This document shows positions 55,401-64,000 of a stretch of DNA of 64,000 nucleotides, piece after piece. Below the pieces are notes generated by a model. That model was not told where the DNA came from. It saw nothing but the letters and a program-made list of their open reading frames with translations, and ran no database searches. Position numbers and translations under genes: made by a program. The stretch's first letter is position 1, and each line of letters starts with the position of its first letter. Where the stretch lies: the NCBI RefSeq assembly GCF_019139535.1, contig NZ_CP077073.1, positions 62,001 to 126,000 of the forward strand. The letters are read 5' to 3'. Origin of the DNA: Pseudomonas muyukensis. Its GTDB lineage: Bacteria > Pseudomonadota > Gammaproteobacteria > Pseudomonadales > Pseudomonadaceae.

Positions 55401-56684
55401 GGTTGGCGCACGGTTGAGCAGGACGGGGTGTTCGCGGATCACCTCGGCGAGGACGTCCCACACCTCCGGCAGCTCGCGCTCGACCATCTTCTTGGCAGCC
55501 TTGATGGTGGTCGCCAGACCACGCATTTCCAGCTTGCCGAAAATGAACGGCTTGAACAGCTCGAGGGCCATCTTCTTCGGCAGACCGCACTGGTGCAGAC
55601 GCAGGGTCGGGCCTACGGTAATTACCGAACGGCCGGAGTAGTCCACGCGCTTACCGAGCAAGTTCTGACGGAAACGACCTTGCTTACCTTTGATCATGTC
55701 GGCCAGCGACTTCAGCGGACGCTTGTTCGAGCCCGTGATGGCGCGACCGCGACGGCCGTTGTCGAGCAGGGCGTCGACCGCTTCCTGCAGCATGCGCTTT
55801 TCGTTGCGCACGATGATGTCCGGCGCCGACAGATCGAGCAGGCGCTTCAGACGGTTGTTACGGTTGATCACCCGACGATACAGGTCGTTCAGGTCGGAGG
55901 TCGCGAAGCGGCCGCCATCCAGCGGAACCAGCGGACGCAGGTCCGGCGGCAGTACTGGCAGGACGGTCAGGACCATCCACTCAGGCAGGTTGCCCGAGCC
56001 CTGGAAAGCTTCCATCAGCTTCAGGCGCTTGGACAGCTTCTTGATCTTGGTTTCCGAGTTGGTCTGCGGAATTTCTTCGCGCAGGCGACCGATCTCGTGC
56101 TCCAGGTCGATAGCGTGCAGCAGTTCGCGGACAGCCTCGGCACCCATGCGGGCATCGAAGTCGTCACCGAACTCTTCCAGCGCTTCGAAGTACTGCTCGT
56201 CGTTCAGCAACTGGCCCTTCTCGAGGGTGGTCATGCCCGGGTCGATCACGACGTAGCTCTCGAAGTAGAGCACGCGTTCGATATCACGCAGGGTCATGTC
56301 CATCAGCAGGCCGATACGGGACGGCAGCGACTTCAGGAACCAGATGTGGGCAACCGGCGAGGCCAGCTCGATGTGCGCCATGCGCTCACGACGAACCTTG
56401 GCCAGGGCAACTTCAACGCCGCACTTCTCGCAGATCACGCCGCGGTGCTTGAGGCGCTTGTACTTGCCGCACAGGCACTCGTAGTCCTTGACTGGGCCAA
56501 AGATCTTGGCGCAGAACAGGCCGTCGCGCTCAGGCTTGAACGTACGGTAGTTGATGGTTTCCGGCTTTTTGACTTCACCGAACGACCACGAACGGATCAT
56601 TTCAGGCGACGCCAGACCGATGCGGATGGCGTCGAACTCTTCGACTTGACCCTGGTTTTTCAGCAAATTCAGTAGGTCTTTCAA
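52485..56684 (-). CDS. rpoC: DNA-directed RNA polymerase subunit beta'
   Basis: The largest RNA polymerase subunit, 1399 residues. It carries the N-terminal zinc site ([20 protein letters not shown]), the catalytic NADFDGD with the three magnesium-binding aspartates at residues 460, 462 and 464, the bridge and trigger helices, and a second zinc cluster ([20 protein letters not shown]). The start [20 protein letters not shown] is at 56684, 64 bases after rpoB. Confidence 0.99.
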   Translation of the reverse strand: MKDLLNLLKNQGQVEEFDAIRIGLASPEMIRSWSFGEVKKPETINYRTFKPERDGLFCAKIFGPVKDYECLCGKYKRLKHRGVICEKCGVEVALAKVRRERMAHIELASPVAHIWFLKSLPSRIGLLMDMTLRDIERVLYFESYVVIDPGMTTLEKGQLLNDEQYFEALEEFGDDFDARMGAEAVRELLHAIDLEHEIGRLREEIPQTNSETKIKKLSKRLKLMEAFQGSGNLPEWMVLTVLPVLPPDLRPLVPLDGGRFATSDLNDLYRRVINRNNRLKRLLDLSAPDIIVRNEKRMLQEAVDALLDNGRRGRAITGSNKRPLKSLADMIKGKQGRFRQNLLGKRVDYSGRSVITVGPTLRLHQCGLPKKMALELFKPFIFGKLEMRGLATTIKAAKKMVERELPEVWDVLAEVIREHPVLLNRAPTLHRLGIQAFEPVLIEGKAIQLHPLVCAAYNADFDGDQMAVHVPLTLEAQLEARALMMSTNNILSPANGEPIIVPSQDVVLGLYYMTREAINAKGEGRVFADLQEVDRVFRAGEAALHAKIKVRINETVKDRDGSITKNTRIVDTTVGRALLFQVVPAGLPFDVVNQSMKKKAISKLINQCYRVVGLKETVIFADQLMYTGFAYSTISGVSIGVNDFVIPDEKARIINSATDEVKEIESQYASGLVTQGEKYNKVIDLWSKANDEVSKAMMANLSKEKVVDREGKEVEQESFNSMYMMADSGARGSAAQIRQLAGMRGLMAKPDGSIIETPITANFREGLSVLQYFISTHGARKGLADTALKTANSGYLTRRLVDVAQDLVVTEIDCGTDQGLLMTPHIEGGDVVEPLGERVLGRVIARDVFKPGTEDVIVPAGTLVDEQWVEFIELNSIDEVVVRSPISCETRYGICAKCYGRDLARGHQVNIGEAVGVIAAQSIGEPGTQLTMRTFHIGGAASRTSAADSVQVKNGGMVRLHNLKQVERADGNLVAVSRSGELAIADEFGRERERYKLPYGAVISVKEGEKVEAGAIVAKWDPHTHPIVTELKGTVTFVGMEENITIKRQTDELTGLTNIEVMDVKDRPAAGKEIRPAIKMVDAAGKDLYLPGTDVPAQYFLPANALVGVADGAQIGVGDVIARIPQETSKTRDITGGLPRVADLFEARRPKEASILAEVSGTIAFGKETKGKRRLVITPTDGSDPYEELIPKWRHLNVFEGEQVNRGEVISDGPSDPHDILRLLGVSALAKYIVNEIQDVYRLQGVKINDKHIETILRQMLRKVEISESGDSSFIKGDQMELTQVLVENERLASEDKFISKFTRVLLGITKASLSTESFISAASFQETTRVLTEAAVTGKRDYLRGLKENVVVGRLIPAGTGLAYHSERKRRRDADKPLRVSASEVEAALTEALNSSGN

Positions 56685-56748
56685 GGCCTTTCCTCCTGGC
56701 GGAGCAGGGAGCGGGCATTACCTGCCCCACTCCCCTTCGCGTCACGTG

Positions 56749-59700
56749 TTATTCGGTTTCCAGATCGATATCGATACCGAGCGAACGGATCTCTTTGATC
56801 AACACGTTGAAGGACTCGGGCATGCCCGGCTCCATACGGTGATCGCCATCCACGATGTTCTTGTACATCTTGGTACGGCCGTTCACGTCGTCCGACTTCA
56901 CTGTGAGCATTTCTTGCAGGGTGTATGCCGCGCCGTATGCTTCCAGCGCCCACACTTCCATCTCCCCGAAACGCTGACCACCGAACTGCGCCTTACCACC
57001 CAGCGGCTGCTGGGTAACCAGGCTGTAGGAACCAGTGGAACGCGCGTGCATCTTGTCGTCCACCAAGTGGTTCAGCTTGAGCATGTACATGTAACCAACG
57101 GTCACAGGACGCTCGAACTTGTTGCCGGTACGGCCGTCGAACAGCACCATCTGGCCGCTTTCTGGCAGGTCTGCCAGTTTCAGCATGGCCTTGATCTCAC
57201 GCTCCTTGGCACCGTCGAAGACTGGGGTGGCCATAGGCACGCCTTTCTTCAGGTTGTTCGCCAGGGCGATGATCTCTTCGTCGGTGAACTCTTCCAGGTT
57301 CTCCTGACGACCACCGATCTCGTTGTAGATCTCGGTGAGGAAGGTGCGCAGTTCAGCGGCTTTGCGCTGCTCTTCGATCATCCGGTCGATCTTCTCGCCC
57401 AGGCCCTTGGCCGCGAGGCCCAGGTGGGTTTCGAGGATCTGACCGACGTTCATACGCGAAGGTACGCCCAGCGGGTTCAGTACGACGTCGACCGGAGTAC
57501 CGTTGGCGTCGTGCGGCATGTCTTCGACCGGCATGATCACCGAGACGACACCCTTGTTACCGTGACGACCGGCCATCTTGTCACCCGGCTGGATGCGACG
57601 GCGGATTGCCAGGTAGACCTTGACGATCTTCAGTACGCCTGGAGCCAGGTCATCGCCCTGCTGCAGCTTGCGCTTCTTGTCTTCGAACTTGTCGTCCAGC
57701 AGACGGCGACGGTCGACGATGTACTGCTGAGCCTTTTCCAGCTGCTCGTTCAGTGCATCTTCGGCCATGCGCAGCTTGAACCACTGGCCATGCTCCAGAC
57801 CGTCCAGCACTTCGTCAGTGATCACGGTGCCTTTCTTCAGGCCCGCGCCACCGTCGACCACCTGGCCGTTCAGGGCAGAACGCAGACGCTCGAAGGTTGC
57901 GCCTTCAACGATGCGGAACTCTTCGTTGAGGTCCTTGCGGATCTCGTCCAGCTGCATCTTCTCGATGGCCAGGGCGCGGCTGTCGCGCTCGACGCCATCA
58001 CGGGTGAAGACCTGTACGTCGATGACGGTACCCTTGGTGCCGGTCGGCACGCGCAGGGAGGTGTCCTTAACGTCGCTGGCCTTCTCACCGAAGATCGCGC
58101 GCAGCAGTTTTTCTTCTGGGGTCAGCTGGGTTTCGCCTTTTGGCGTGACCTTGCCGACCAGAATGTCGCCAGCGCCAACTTCGGCACCCACGTAGACGAT
58201 ACCGGCTTCGTCCAGCTTGTTCAGCGCAGCTTCACCGACGTTCGGGATGTCCGCGGTGATTTCCTCTGGGCCAAGCTTGGTGTCACGGGCCACACAGGTC
58301 AGTTCCTGGATGTGGATCGTGGTGAAGCGGTCTTCCTGAACCACACGCTCGGACAGGCAGATGGAGTCTTCGAAGTTGAAGCCGTTCCACGCCATGAACG
58401 CGATGCGCATGTTCTGACCCAGCGCCAGTTCACCCATGTCGGTGGACGGGCCGTCGGCCATGATGTCGCTACGCTGAACCTTGTCACCCTTGCTCACCAG
58501 CGGACGCTGGTTGATGCAGGTGTTCTGGTTGGAACGGGTGTACTTGGTCAGGTTGTAGATGTCCACACCGGCTTCGCCGGTCTCGACTTCGTCGTCATTG
58601 ACGCGAACGACGATACGGCTGGCGTCGACCGAATCGATCACACCACCGCGGCGAGCAACCACGCAGACACCGGAGTCACGGGCAACGTTGCGCTCCATGC
58701 CGGTACCTACCAGCGGCTTGTCGGCGCGCAGGGTCGGTACAGCCTGACGCTGCATGTTCGAACCCATCAATGCACGGTTGGCGTCGTCGTGCTCGAGGAA
58801 CGGGATCAGCGAGGCAGCGACGGAAACAACCTGCTTCGGCGAAACGTCCATCAGGGTGACGTCTTCCGGCGCCTTGACGGTGAATTCGTTCAGGTGACGA
58901 ACAGCTACCAGCTCGTCGATCAGTTGCTTCTTGTCGTTCATCGCGGCCGAAGCCTGGGCGATCACGTGATCGGCCTCTTCGATGGCGGACAGGAACACGA
59001 TGTCGTCGCTGACCACGCCTTCCTTCACCACGCGGTACGGGCTTTCGAGGAAGCCGTACTGGTTGGTGCGGGCATAGGCAGCCAGGGAGTTGATCAGACC
59101 GATGTTCGGACCTTCAGGGGTCTCGATCGGGCACACGCGGCCGTAGTGGGTCGGGTGTACGTCACGGACTTCGAAGCCTGCGCGCTCACGGGTCAGACCG
59201 CCAGGGCCGAGTGCGGAGACACGGCGCTTGTGGGTGATCTCGGAGAGCGGGTTGTTCTGGTCCATGAACTGCGAGAGCTGGCTGGAACCGAAGAACTCTT
59301 TCACCGCGGCCGCAACCGGCTTGGCGTTGATCAGGTCCTGCGGCATCAGGCCTTCGCTTTCGGCCATCGACAGACGTTCCTTGACCGCGCGCTCTACACG
59401 CACCAGGCCAACACGGAACTGGTTCTCGGCCATCTCGCCGACGCAACGCACGCGACGGTTACCCAGGTGGTCGATGTCGTCGACGATGCCTTTGCCGTTA
59501 CGGATATCGACCAGGGTCTTGAGAACCTCGACGATGTCTTCCTTGCTCAGCACGCCCGAACCTTCGATCTCGGTACGACCGATACGACGGTTGAACTTCA
59601 TGCGGCCAACGGCGGACAGGTCGTAACGCTCGGCGCTGAAGAACAGGTTGTTGAACAGGGTCTCGGCGGCGTCCTTGGTTGGCGGCTCGCCTGGACGCAT

Positions 59701-60822
59701 CATGCGGTAGATCTCGACCAACGCTTCCAGCTGGTTGCTGGTGGTGTCGATCTTCAGGGTATCCGAGATGAACGGACCGCAGTCGATGTCGTTGGTGTAC
59801 AGGGTCTCGATGCGCACGACCTGAGCCTTGGCGATCTTGATCAGCAGATCGGTGGTCAGCTCGGTGTTGCACTCGGCCAGGATCTCGCCGGTGGCCGGAT
59901 GCACGATGGCCTTGGCGGTGGTACGGCCCAGCACGTACTCCATCGGCACGTCGAGTTCTTTCACGCCAGCCTTTTCCAGCTGGTTGATGTGGCGCGCGGT
60001 AATACGGCGGCCCTGCTCGACGATGACCTTGCCGCTGCCGTCATGGATGTCCATGACCGCGACTTCACCACGCAGACGCTGCGGCACCAGCTCCAGGCTC
60101 AGTTTCTCGCCGGAGATGTGGAAGACGTTGGTGGTGTAGAAGGTGTTCAACACCTCTTCGGTGCTGTAGCCCAGCGCGCGCAGCAGTACCGAGGCCGGCA
60201 GCTTGCGGCGACGGTCGATACGCACGAACACGCAGTCCTTCGGGTCGAACTCGAAGTCCAGCCAGGAACCGCGGTAAGGGATGATGCGAGCGGAGTACAG
60301 CAGCTTGCCCGAGCTGTGGGTCTTGCCACGGTCGTGGTCGAAGAACACACCCGGCGAGCGGTGCAGCTGAGACACGATCACACGCTCGGTACCGTTGATA
60401 ACGAAGGTACCGTTCTCAGTCATCAGGGGGATTTCACCCATGTAGACTTCTTGCTCTTTGATGTCCTTGATCGCTTTGTTCGACGATTCCTTGTCGAAGA
60501 TGATCAGGCGCACCTTCACACGCAGCGGGACCGCGAAGGTCACACCACGCAGGACACATTCCTTCACATCGAACGCCGGCTCGCCCAGGCGATAGCCGAC
60601 GTACTCCAGGGCAGCATTGCCGGAGTAGCTGATGATCGGGAATACCGATTTGAAGGCCGCATGCAGGCCGACGTCGCGGAACTGGTCCTTGGATGCTCCC
60701 GCCTGCAGGAATTCGCGATACGAATCCAGCTGGATGGCCAGGAGGTAAGGCACATCCATGACGTCCGGCAACTTGCTAAAGTCCTTGCGGATACGTTTTT
60801 TCTCAGTGTATGAGTAAGCCAT
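56749..60822 (-). CDS. rpoB: DNA-directed RNA polymerase subunit beta
   Basis: RNA polymerase subunit of 1357 residues. The rifampicin-binding region [20 protein letters not shown] and [14 protein letters not shown] looks wild type, and the C-terminal [20 protein letters not shown] region is present. The start is the ATG at 60822 ([15 protein letters not shown]) with GGGGA at good spacing; ATG 60828 would sit almost on that site. Confidence 0.99.
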   Translation of the reverse strand: MAYSYTEKKRIRKDFSKLPDVMDVPYLLAIQLDSYREFLQAGASKDQFRDVGLHAAFKSVFPIISYSGNAALEYVGYRLGEPAFDVKECVLRGVTFAVPLRVKVRLIIFDKESSNKAIKDIKEQEVYMGEIPLMTENGTFVINGTERVIVSQLHRSPGVFFDHDRGKTHSSGKLLYSARIIPYRGSWLDFEFDPKDCVFVRIDRRRKLPASVLLRALGYSTEEVLNTFYTTNVFHISGEKLSLELVPQRLRGEVAVMDIHDGSGKVIVEQGRRITARHINQLEKAGVKELDVPMEYVLGRTTAKAIVHPATGEILAECNTELTTDLLIKIAKAQVVRIETLYTNDIDCGPFISDTLKIDTTSNQLEALVEIYRMMRPGEPPTKDAAETLFNNLFFSAERYDLSAVGRMKFNRRIGRTEIEGSGVLSKEDIVEVLKTLVDIRNGKGIVDDIDHLGNRRVRCVGEMAENQFRVGLVRVERAVKERLSMAESEGLMPQDLINAKPVAAAVKEFFGSSQLSQFMDQNNPLSEITHKRRVSALGPGGLTRERAGFEVRDVHPTHYGRVCPIETPEGPNIGLINSLAAYARTNQYGFLESPYRVVKEGVVSDDIVFLSAIEEADHVIAQASAAMNDKKQLIDELVAVRHLNEFTVKAPEDVTLMDVSPKQVVSVAASLIPFLEHDDANRALMGSNMQRQAVPTLRADKPLVGTGMERNVARDSGVCVVARRGGVIDSVDASRIVVRVNDDEVETGEAGVDIYNLTKYTRSNQNTCINQRPLVSKGDKVQRSDIMADGPSTDMGELALGQNMRIAFMAWNGFNFEDSICLSERVVQEDRFTTIHIQELTCVARDTKLGPEEITADIPNVGEAALNKLDEAGIVYVGAEVGAGDILVGKVTPKGETQLTPEEKLLRAIFGEKASDVKDTSLRVPTGTKGTVIDVQVFTRDGVERDSRALAIEKMQLDEIRKDLNEEFRIVEGATFERLRSALNGQVVDGGAGLKKGTVITDEVLDGLEHGQWFKLRMAEDALNEQLEKAQQYIVDRRRLLDDKFEDKKRKLQQGDDLAPGVLKIVKVYLAIRRRIQPGDKMAGRHGNKGVVSVIMPVEDMPHDANGTPVDVVLNPLGVPSRMNVGQILETHLGLAAKGLGEKIDRMIEEQRKAAELRTFLTEIYNEIGGRQENLEEFTDEEIIALANNLKKGVPMATPVFDGAKEREIKAMLKLADLPESGQMVLFDGRTGNKFERPVTVGYMYMLKLNHLVDDKMHARSTGSYSLVTQQPLGGKAQFGGQRFGEMEVWALEAYGAAYTLQEMLTVKSDDVNGRTKMYKNIVDGDHRMEPGMPESFNVLIKEIRSLGIDIDLETE

Positions 60823-60966
60823 CAGCATTCCCCAGCTTGGTCACCTGCTTGTTTGGCATCTCCCGGCGGGAGCAGCCGAAAATCGTGCAAACCCCTTGGT
60901 TTGCGCCACCCTCTTGGGTGTCTTGCAGCTCGTTATCGGGGCCGACCTGATCGGCCACCAATAACG

Positions 60967-60997
60967 GAAAAAGGCCGGTGGCATAAGCCACCAGCCA
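60967..60997 (-). terminator. Attenuator-like terminator between rplL and rpoB
   Basis: On the minus strand GGCTGGTGGC pairs with GCCACCGGCC around TTAT and is followed by TTTTTCC, 45 bases after the rplL stop. In E. coli a partial terminator at the same place lowers rpoBC expression relative to L7/L12. Confidence 0.8.
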
Positions 60998-61041
60998 TCA
61001 GCCCTTCGCTCAACGCTCGGGCTGTTGTCGCAAAGTCGAAA

Positions 61042-61407
61042 TTACTTCAGCTCGACTTTAGCGCCAGCTTCTTCCAGCTTCTTCTTCGCGTCTTCAGCGG
61101 CTTCTTTCGAAACGCCTTCAGCGATAACCTGAGGAGCGCCGTCGACTTTCTCTTTGGCTTCTTTCAGGCCCAGACCGGTCAGTTCACGAACGGCCTTGAT
61201 GACGTTGACTTTCTTGTCGCCAGCTTCGGTCAGAACGACGTTGAACTCGGTCTGCTCTTCAACAACGGCAGCAGCAGCAGCTGGGCCAGCAGCGGCAACA
61301 GCAGCGGTAACGCCGAAGGTTTCTTCCATAGCTTTGATCAGCTCAACAACTTCCAGAACGGTTTTCTGGCCGATTGCTTCGATGATTTGTTCGTTAGTCA
61401 GAGACAT
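61042..61407 (-). CDS. rplL: 50S ribosomal protein L7/L12
   Basis: Stalk protein of 121 residues that recruits translation factors. N-terminal dimerisation domain ([20 protein letters not shown]), alanine-rich hinge ([15 protein letters not shown]) and C-terminal domain ([20 protein letters not shown]). Followed by an attenuator-like hairpin before rpoB. Confidence 0.98.
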   Translation of the reverse strand: MSLTNEQIIEAIGQKTVLEVVELIKAMEETFGVTAAVAAAGPAAAAAVVEEQTEFNVVLTEAGDKKVNVIKAVRELTGLGLKEAKEKVDGAPQVIAEGVSKEAAEDAKKKLEEAGAKVELK

Positions 61408-61484
61408 GACTTGAATCCTGTATTGGGGTGACAGCCTACGCAGCCATCAAATTAAACGAATGATTTTGAAAGAGTGCGCGCGCC

Positions 61485-61985
61485 TTAGGCGGCGGTAGCT
61501 TCTTTCTGGTCGCGAATGGCTGCCAGAGTACGAGCCAGCTTGCTGGTAGCGCCTTGGATCACGCTCATCAGCTTCGCAATAGCTTCGTCGCGGGTCGGCA
61601 GGGAAGCCAACACGTCGATCTGGTTCGCCGCAATCAAATTGCCGTCAAACGCGGCTGCCTTGATCTCGAACTTGTCCTGACCCTTGGCGAACTCCTTGAA
61701 CAGACGAGCAGCAGCGCCCGGGTGTTCGTTGGAGAAAGCAATCAGGGTCGGGCCTTTGAACGCGTCGTTGAGGATCGAGTACTCGGTGCCTTCAACAGCG
61801 CGCTTGAGCAGGGTGTTACGTACGACACGCACGTATACGCCAGCTTCGCGGGCCTCTTTACGGAGTCCGGTCATTGCGCTTACAGTCACACCACGGGCAT
61901 CGGCCACGACAGCGGACAGAGCGACTTTGGCAGCCTCGTTGACTTCAGCGACGATGGCCTTCTTGTCTTCGAGTTTAATTGCCAC
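61485..61985 (-). CDS. rplJ: 50S ribosomal protein L10
   Basis: Stalk base protein of 166 residues that binds 23S rRNA and L7/L12 dimers. The start is a GTG at 61985 giving [20 protein letters not shown], with AGGAG upstream; the frame open to 62072 is the regulatory leader, not protein. Confidence 0.97.
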   Translation of the reverse strand: MAIKLEDKKAIVAEVNEAAKVALSAVVADARGVTVSAMTGLRKEAREAGVYVRVVRNTLLKRAVEGTEYSILNDAFKGPTLIAFSNEHPGAAARLFKEFAKGQDKFEIKAAAFDGNLIAANQIDVLASLPTRDEAIAKLMSVIQGATSKLARTLAAIRDQKEATAA

Positions 61986-62125
61986 GGGTTTACTCCTGGT
62001 TTCTACCGTTTCATCTGGCCGAGGCCGGATGTCGTTTTGGTGTCTGATTCGTAAACGAATCGGGAGCACCATCTGCGTAGGCTTGTGGTTTAAGGCTTGC
62101 GCCGCCTACGGTCTTGGATAGCCCC
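61986..62125 (-). ncRNA. L10 ribosomal protein leader (rplJL autoregulatory element)
   Basis: The minus-strand RNA upstream of rplJ contains the L10-leader hallmark CCTACGCAGATGGTG (plus strand about 62067-62081) and the opposite strand of the stem, GTAGGCGGCGCAAGCC. In E. coli the L10-(L7/L12) complex binds this region to repress rplJL translation. A second stem GATTCGTTTACGAATC follows. Exact ends are estimated. Confidence 0.7.
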
Positions 62126-62152
62126 CGCCAGGCAGGGACCCCAATTTAGTAA

Positions 62153-62177
62153 GCCGCTGCGACCAGGTCGCAGCGGC
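62153..62177. terminator. Strong hairpin between rplA and the rplJ leader
   Basis: GCCGCTGCGAC (62153-62163) pairs perfectly with GTCGCAGCGGC (62167-62177) around CAG, 6 bases after the rplA stop. No U-run follows, so it may be a pause or processing hairpin rather than a terminator. Confidence 0.55.
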
Positions 62178-62183
62178 CGAATA

Positions 62184-62879
62184 TTACACGTTCAGCGAGC
62201 TCTGATCGATGATCAGACCTGGGCCCATGGTGGTGCTCAGGGTAACGCGCTTGACGTAGATACCTTTCGAGGAAGCTGGCTTGATACGCTTCAGATCAGC
62301 GATCAGGGCTTCAACGTTTTCCTTCAGCTTGCCAGCTTCGAAGCCGATCTTGCCAACGGAGGTATGGATGATACCGTTCTTGTCGGTACGGTAGCGAACC
62401 TGACCAGCCTTGGCGTTTTTCACGGCAGTGGCTACGTCTGGGGTCACGGTACCCACTTTCGGGTTAGGCATCAGGCCGCGAGGACCCAGGACCTGACCCA
62501 GCTGACCCACAACGCGCATGGCATCAGGCGATGCGATGACGACGTCATAGTTCAGGTCGCCGCCTTTCATTTCGGCAGCCAGATCGTCCATACCTACGCG
62601 GTCGGCGCCGGCAGCCAGAGCAGCTTCAGCAGCTGGGCCCTGGGTGAAGACGGCAACGCGGACGGTCTTGCCAGTGCCGTGCGGCAGCACGGTAGCGCTA
62701 CGAACGACCTGGTCGGATTTACGCGGATCAACACCGAGGTTGACGGCGATGTCGTAGGATTCTACGAACTTGGCAGCCGGCAGCGAAGCCAGCAGGGTTG
62801 CTGCTTCTTCGAAGTTGTAGGCCTTGCCTGCTTCGATTTTCTCGGCGATAGCCTTTTGGCGCTTGGTCAGCTTAGCCAT
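62184..62879 (-). CDS. rplA: 50S ribosomal protein L1
   Basis: Large-subunit stalk protein of 231 residues and translational repressor of rplKA in E. coli. Begins [20 protein letters not shown] and contains the conserved [20 protein letters not shown]. Its start overlaps the rplK stop by one base. Confidence 0.98.
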   Translation of the reverse strand: MAKLTKRQKAIAEKIEAGKAYNFEEAATLLASLPAAKFVESYDIAVNLGVDPRKSDQVVRSATVLPHGTGKTVRVAVFTQGPAAEAALAAGADRVGMDDLAAEMKGGDLNYDVVIASPDAMRVVGQLGQVLGPRGLMPNPKVGTVTPDVATAVKNAKAGQVRYRTDKNGIIHTSVGKIGFEAGKLKENVEALIADLKRIKPASSKGIYVKRVTLSTTMGPGLIIDQSSLNV

Positions 62880-63310
62880 TACACACCCTCCACGTTCAGG
62901 CCCATGCTACGGGCAGAGCCGGCGATGGTGCGCACAGCAGCATCCAGGTCAGCGGCAGTCAGATCGGCCTGTTTGGCCTTGGCGATCTCTTCCAGCTGAG
63001 CACGGGTAACGGTACCGACCTTGACGGTGTTCGGGCGAGCCGAACCACTGGCCAGGCCAGCAGCTTTCTTCAGCAGAACCGAGGCAGGTGTGCTCTTGGT
63101 CTCGAAGGTGAAGCTACGGTCGCTGTAGACAGTGATGATCACTGGAGTCGGCAGACCTGGCTCTTGACCCTGAGTACGGGCGTTGAAGGCCTTGCAGAAT
63201 TCCATGATGTTCACACCGTGTTGACCCAGTGCTGGACCAACGGGTGGGCTTGGGTTGGCCTGGCCGGCCTTTACTTGCAGCTTGATGTAAGCCTGAATCT
63301 TCTTAGCCAT
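62879..63310 (-). CDS. rplK: 50S ribosomal protein L11
   Basis: GTPase-centre protein of 143 residues needed for RelA activation ([20 protein letters not shown] then [19 protein letters not shown]). Between nusG, after a terminator-like hairpin, and rplA. Confidence 0.98.
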   Translation of the reverse strand: MAKKIQAYIKLQVKAGQANPSPPVGPALGQHGVNIMEFCKAFNARTQGQEPGLPTPVIITVYSDRSFTFETKSTPASVLLKKAAGLASGSARPNTVKVGTVTRAQLEEIAKAKQADLTAADLDAAVRTIAGSARSMGLNVEGV

Positions 63311-63384
63311 GAGCTACTCCAAAATCGGGTACAAGCGCCAGATGGCTCCCCGTATGACTTGCGTTTTATCCCAGTGACGACAAA

Positions 63385-63411
63385 ACCCCGCAGCACATAG
63401 GGCTGCGGGGT
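63385..63411 (-). terminator. Rho-independent terminator between nusG and rplK
   Basis: On the minus strand ACCCCGCAGC pairs with GCTGCGGGGT around a 7-base loop and is followed by TTTTG, about 20 bases after the nusG stop. It separates secE-nusG from rplKA, at least partly. Confidence 0.75.
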
Positions 63412-63429
63412 ATGGGATGCTTCGTTCTG

Positions 63430-63963
63430 CTAGACCTTCTCGACCTGGCTGAACTCGAGCTCCACCGGGGTGGAGCGACCGAAAATGAGCACTGCAACCT
63501 GCAGGCGGCTCTTTTCGTAGTTAACTTCTTCGACGCTACCGTTGAAATCAGCGAAGGGACCGTCAATGACGCGAACCACTTCACCCGGCTCGAACAGCGT
63601 CTTCGGCTTCGGCTTGTCACTGCCGTCGGCAACGCGACGCAGGATGGCCTCAGCTTCTTTATCGGTGATCGGCGCAGGCTTGTCTGCGGTACCACCAATG
63701 AAACCCATGACTCGAGGGGTATCCTTGACGAGGTGCCAAGTCCCTTCGTTCATTTCCATCTGGACCAATACATAGCCCGGGAAGAATTTGCGCTCGCTCT
63801 TGCGCTTCTGGCCGTTGCGCATTTCGACGACTTCTTCGGTCGGGACCAGGATCTCGCCGAATTCGTCTTCCATGCCAGCCAGCTTGACACGCTCGATCAG
63901 GGAGCGCATGACATGCTTCTCGTAACCCGAGTAAGCATGAACAACATACCAACGCTTAGCCAC
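63430..63963 (-). CDS. nusG: Transcription termination/antitermination protein NusG
   Basis: Transcription elongation factor that links RNA polymerase to Rho and to the ribosome (S10). The 177-residue protein has the NGN domain ([20 protein letters not shown]) and a C-terminal KOW domain ([20 protein letters not shown]). It starts 9 bases after the secE stop. Confidence 0.98.
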   Translation of the reverse strand: MAKRWYVVHAYSGYEKHVMRSLIERVKLAGMEDEFGEILVPTEEVVEMRNGQKRKSERKFFPGYVLVQMEMNEGTWHLVKDTPRVMGFIGGTADKPAPITDKEAEAILRRVADGSDKPKPKTLFEPGEVVRVIDGPFADFNGSVEEVNYEKSRLQVAVLIFGRSTPVELEFSQVEKV

Positions 63964-63972
63964 GAGACACCC

Positions 63973-64000
63973 TTAGCCAACGATCAAGGAGACCAACCAG
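63973..64000 (-). CDS. secE: SecE, last eight codons and stop (cut by window end)
   Basis: The minus-strand frame reads WLVSLIVG then TAA, the expected C-terminal end of Pseudomonas SecE, the small essential subunit of the SecYEG translocon. Only 28 bases are in view. Its place directly upstream of nusG is the standard one. Confidence 0.85.

Noticed and set aside
52587..56675. Open frame of more than 1300 codons on the plus strand opposite rpoC
   Set aside because: It mirrors rpoC codon structure in a GC-rich gene, has no family similarity, and the same happens opposite rpoB.
56746..60813. Plus-strand frame of more than 1300 codons opposite rpoB
   Set aside because: Shadow of rpoB; low-complexity composition typical of antisense frames and no start signal.

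Overview
The window is a GC-rich stretch of a gamma-proteobacterial chromosome, most probably the Pseudomonas putida group. The gene order supports this: nrdR-ribD-ribE, a zinc-linked ABC operon next to oprG, a Sec-type formate dehydrogenase cluster, ssb/yajR-like/uvrA, and katA beside a ferritin, all leading into the rplQ-to-nusG ribosomal superoperon. So do the many REP-type palindromes built on GTAGGAGC. Most of the window is core genome. There is no insertion sequence, prophage, CRISPR array or integrase, and only one tRNA gene.

Layout. 1-2076 (minus): nrdR, ribD and the start of ribE. 2182-4213 (plus): a YbaY-type lipoprotein, a class I methyltransferase and a CnoX/YbbN thioredoxin-TPR protein. 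4324-4704 (minus): a small uncharacterised gene. 4804-7873 (plus): a four-gene operon (histidine-rich DUF2796/ZrgA protein, ABC ATPase, FtsX/MacB-type permease, DUF3299 lipoprotein-like exported protein), probably under zinc control. 7983-8666: oprG (OmpW family), overlapping tail-to-tail with an MFS exporter that is divergent from an HxlR regulator. 10462-13294: two nucleotide-sugar-type SDR proteins and a divergent alpha/beta hydrolase. 13529-17030: an HTH regulator, an AGCS Na+/alanine-type symporter and an L-asparaginase.

17310-26506 (all minus) is a complete selenocysteine cassette in order of transcription: fdoG (in-frame UGA followed by a recognisable SECIS hairpin), fdoH, fdoI, fdhE, selA, selB and the tRNA-Sec gene selC. 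Only selD is not in view. The selenoprotein, its maturation factor and the whole dedicated decoding apparatus therefore travel together. 26811-33922 holds ssb, a YajR-like MFS protein, divergent uvrA, a non-haem ferritin and a clade 3 catalase.

34094-64000 (all minus) is the transcription/translation superoperon: secE (3' end only), nusG, rplKA, rplJL, rpoBC, the str operon (rpsL, rpsG, fusA, tuf), the S10 operon, the spc operon with secY, and the alpha operon. Two strong sigma70-type promoters (str and S10) are readable, together with terminators after tuf and rplQ, an attenuator-like hairpin between rplL and rpoB, and an L10-type leader before rplJ. An unusual 209-bp gap with terminator-like hairpins splits rpsN from rpsH.

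I did not find a convincing undescribed biological system. The observations most worth checking are the regulatory DNA signals (Zur-like, Anr-like and HxlR-type palindromes), the hairpins inside the ribosomal operons, the structured gap between ansA and selC, and a possible 42-residue small protein beside the fdo operon.
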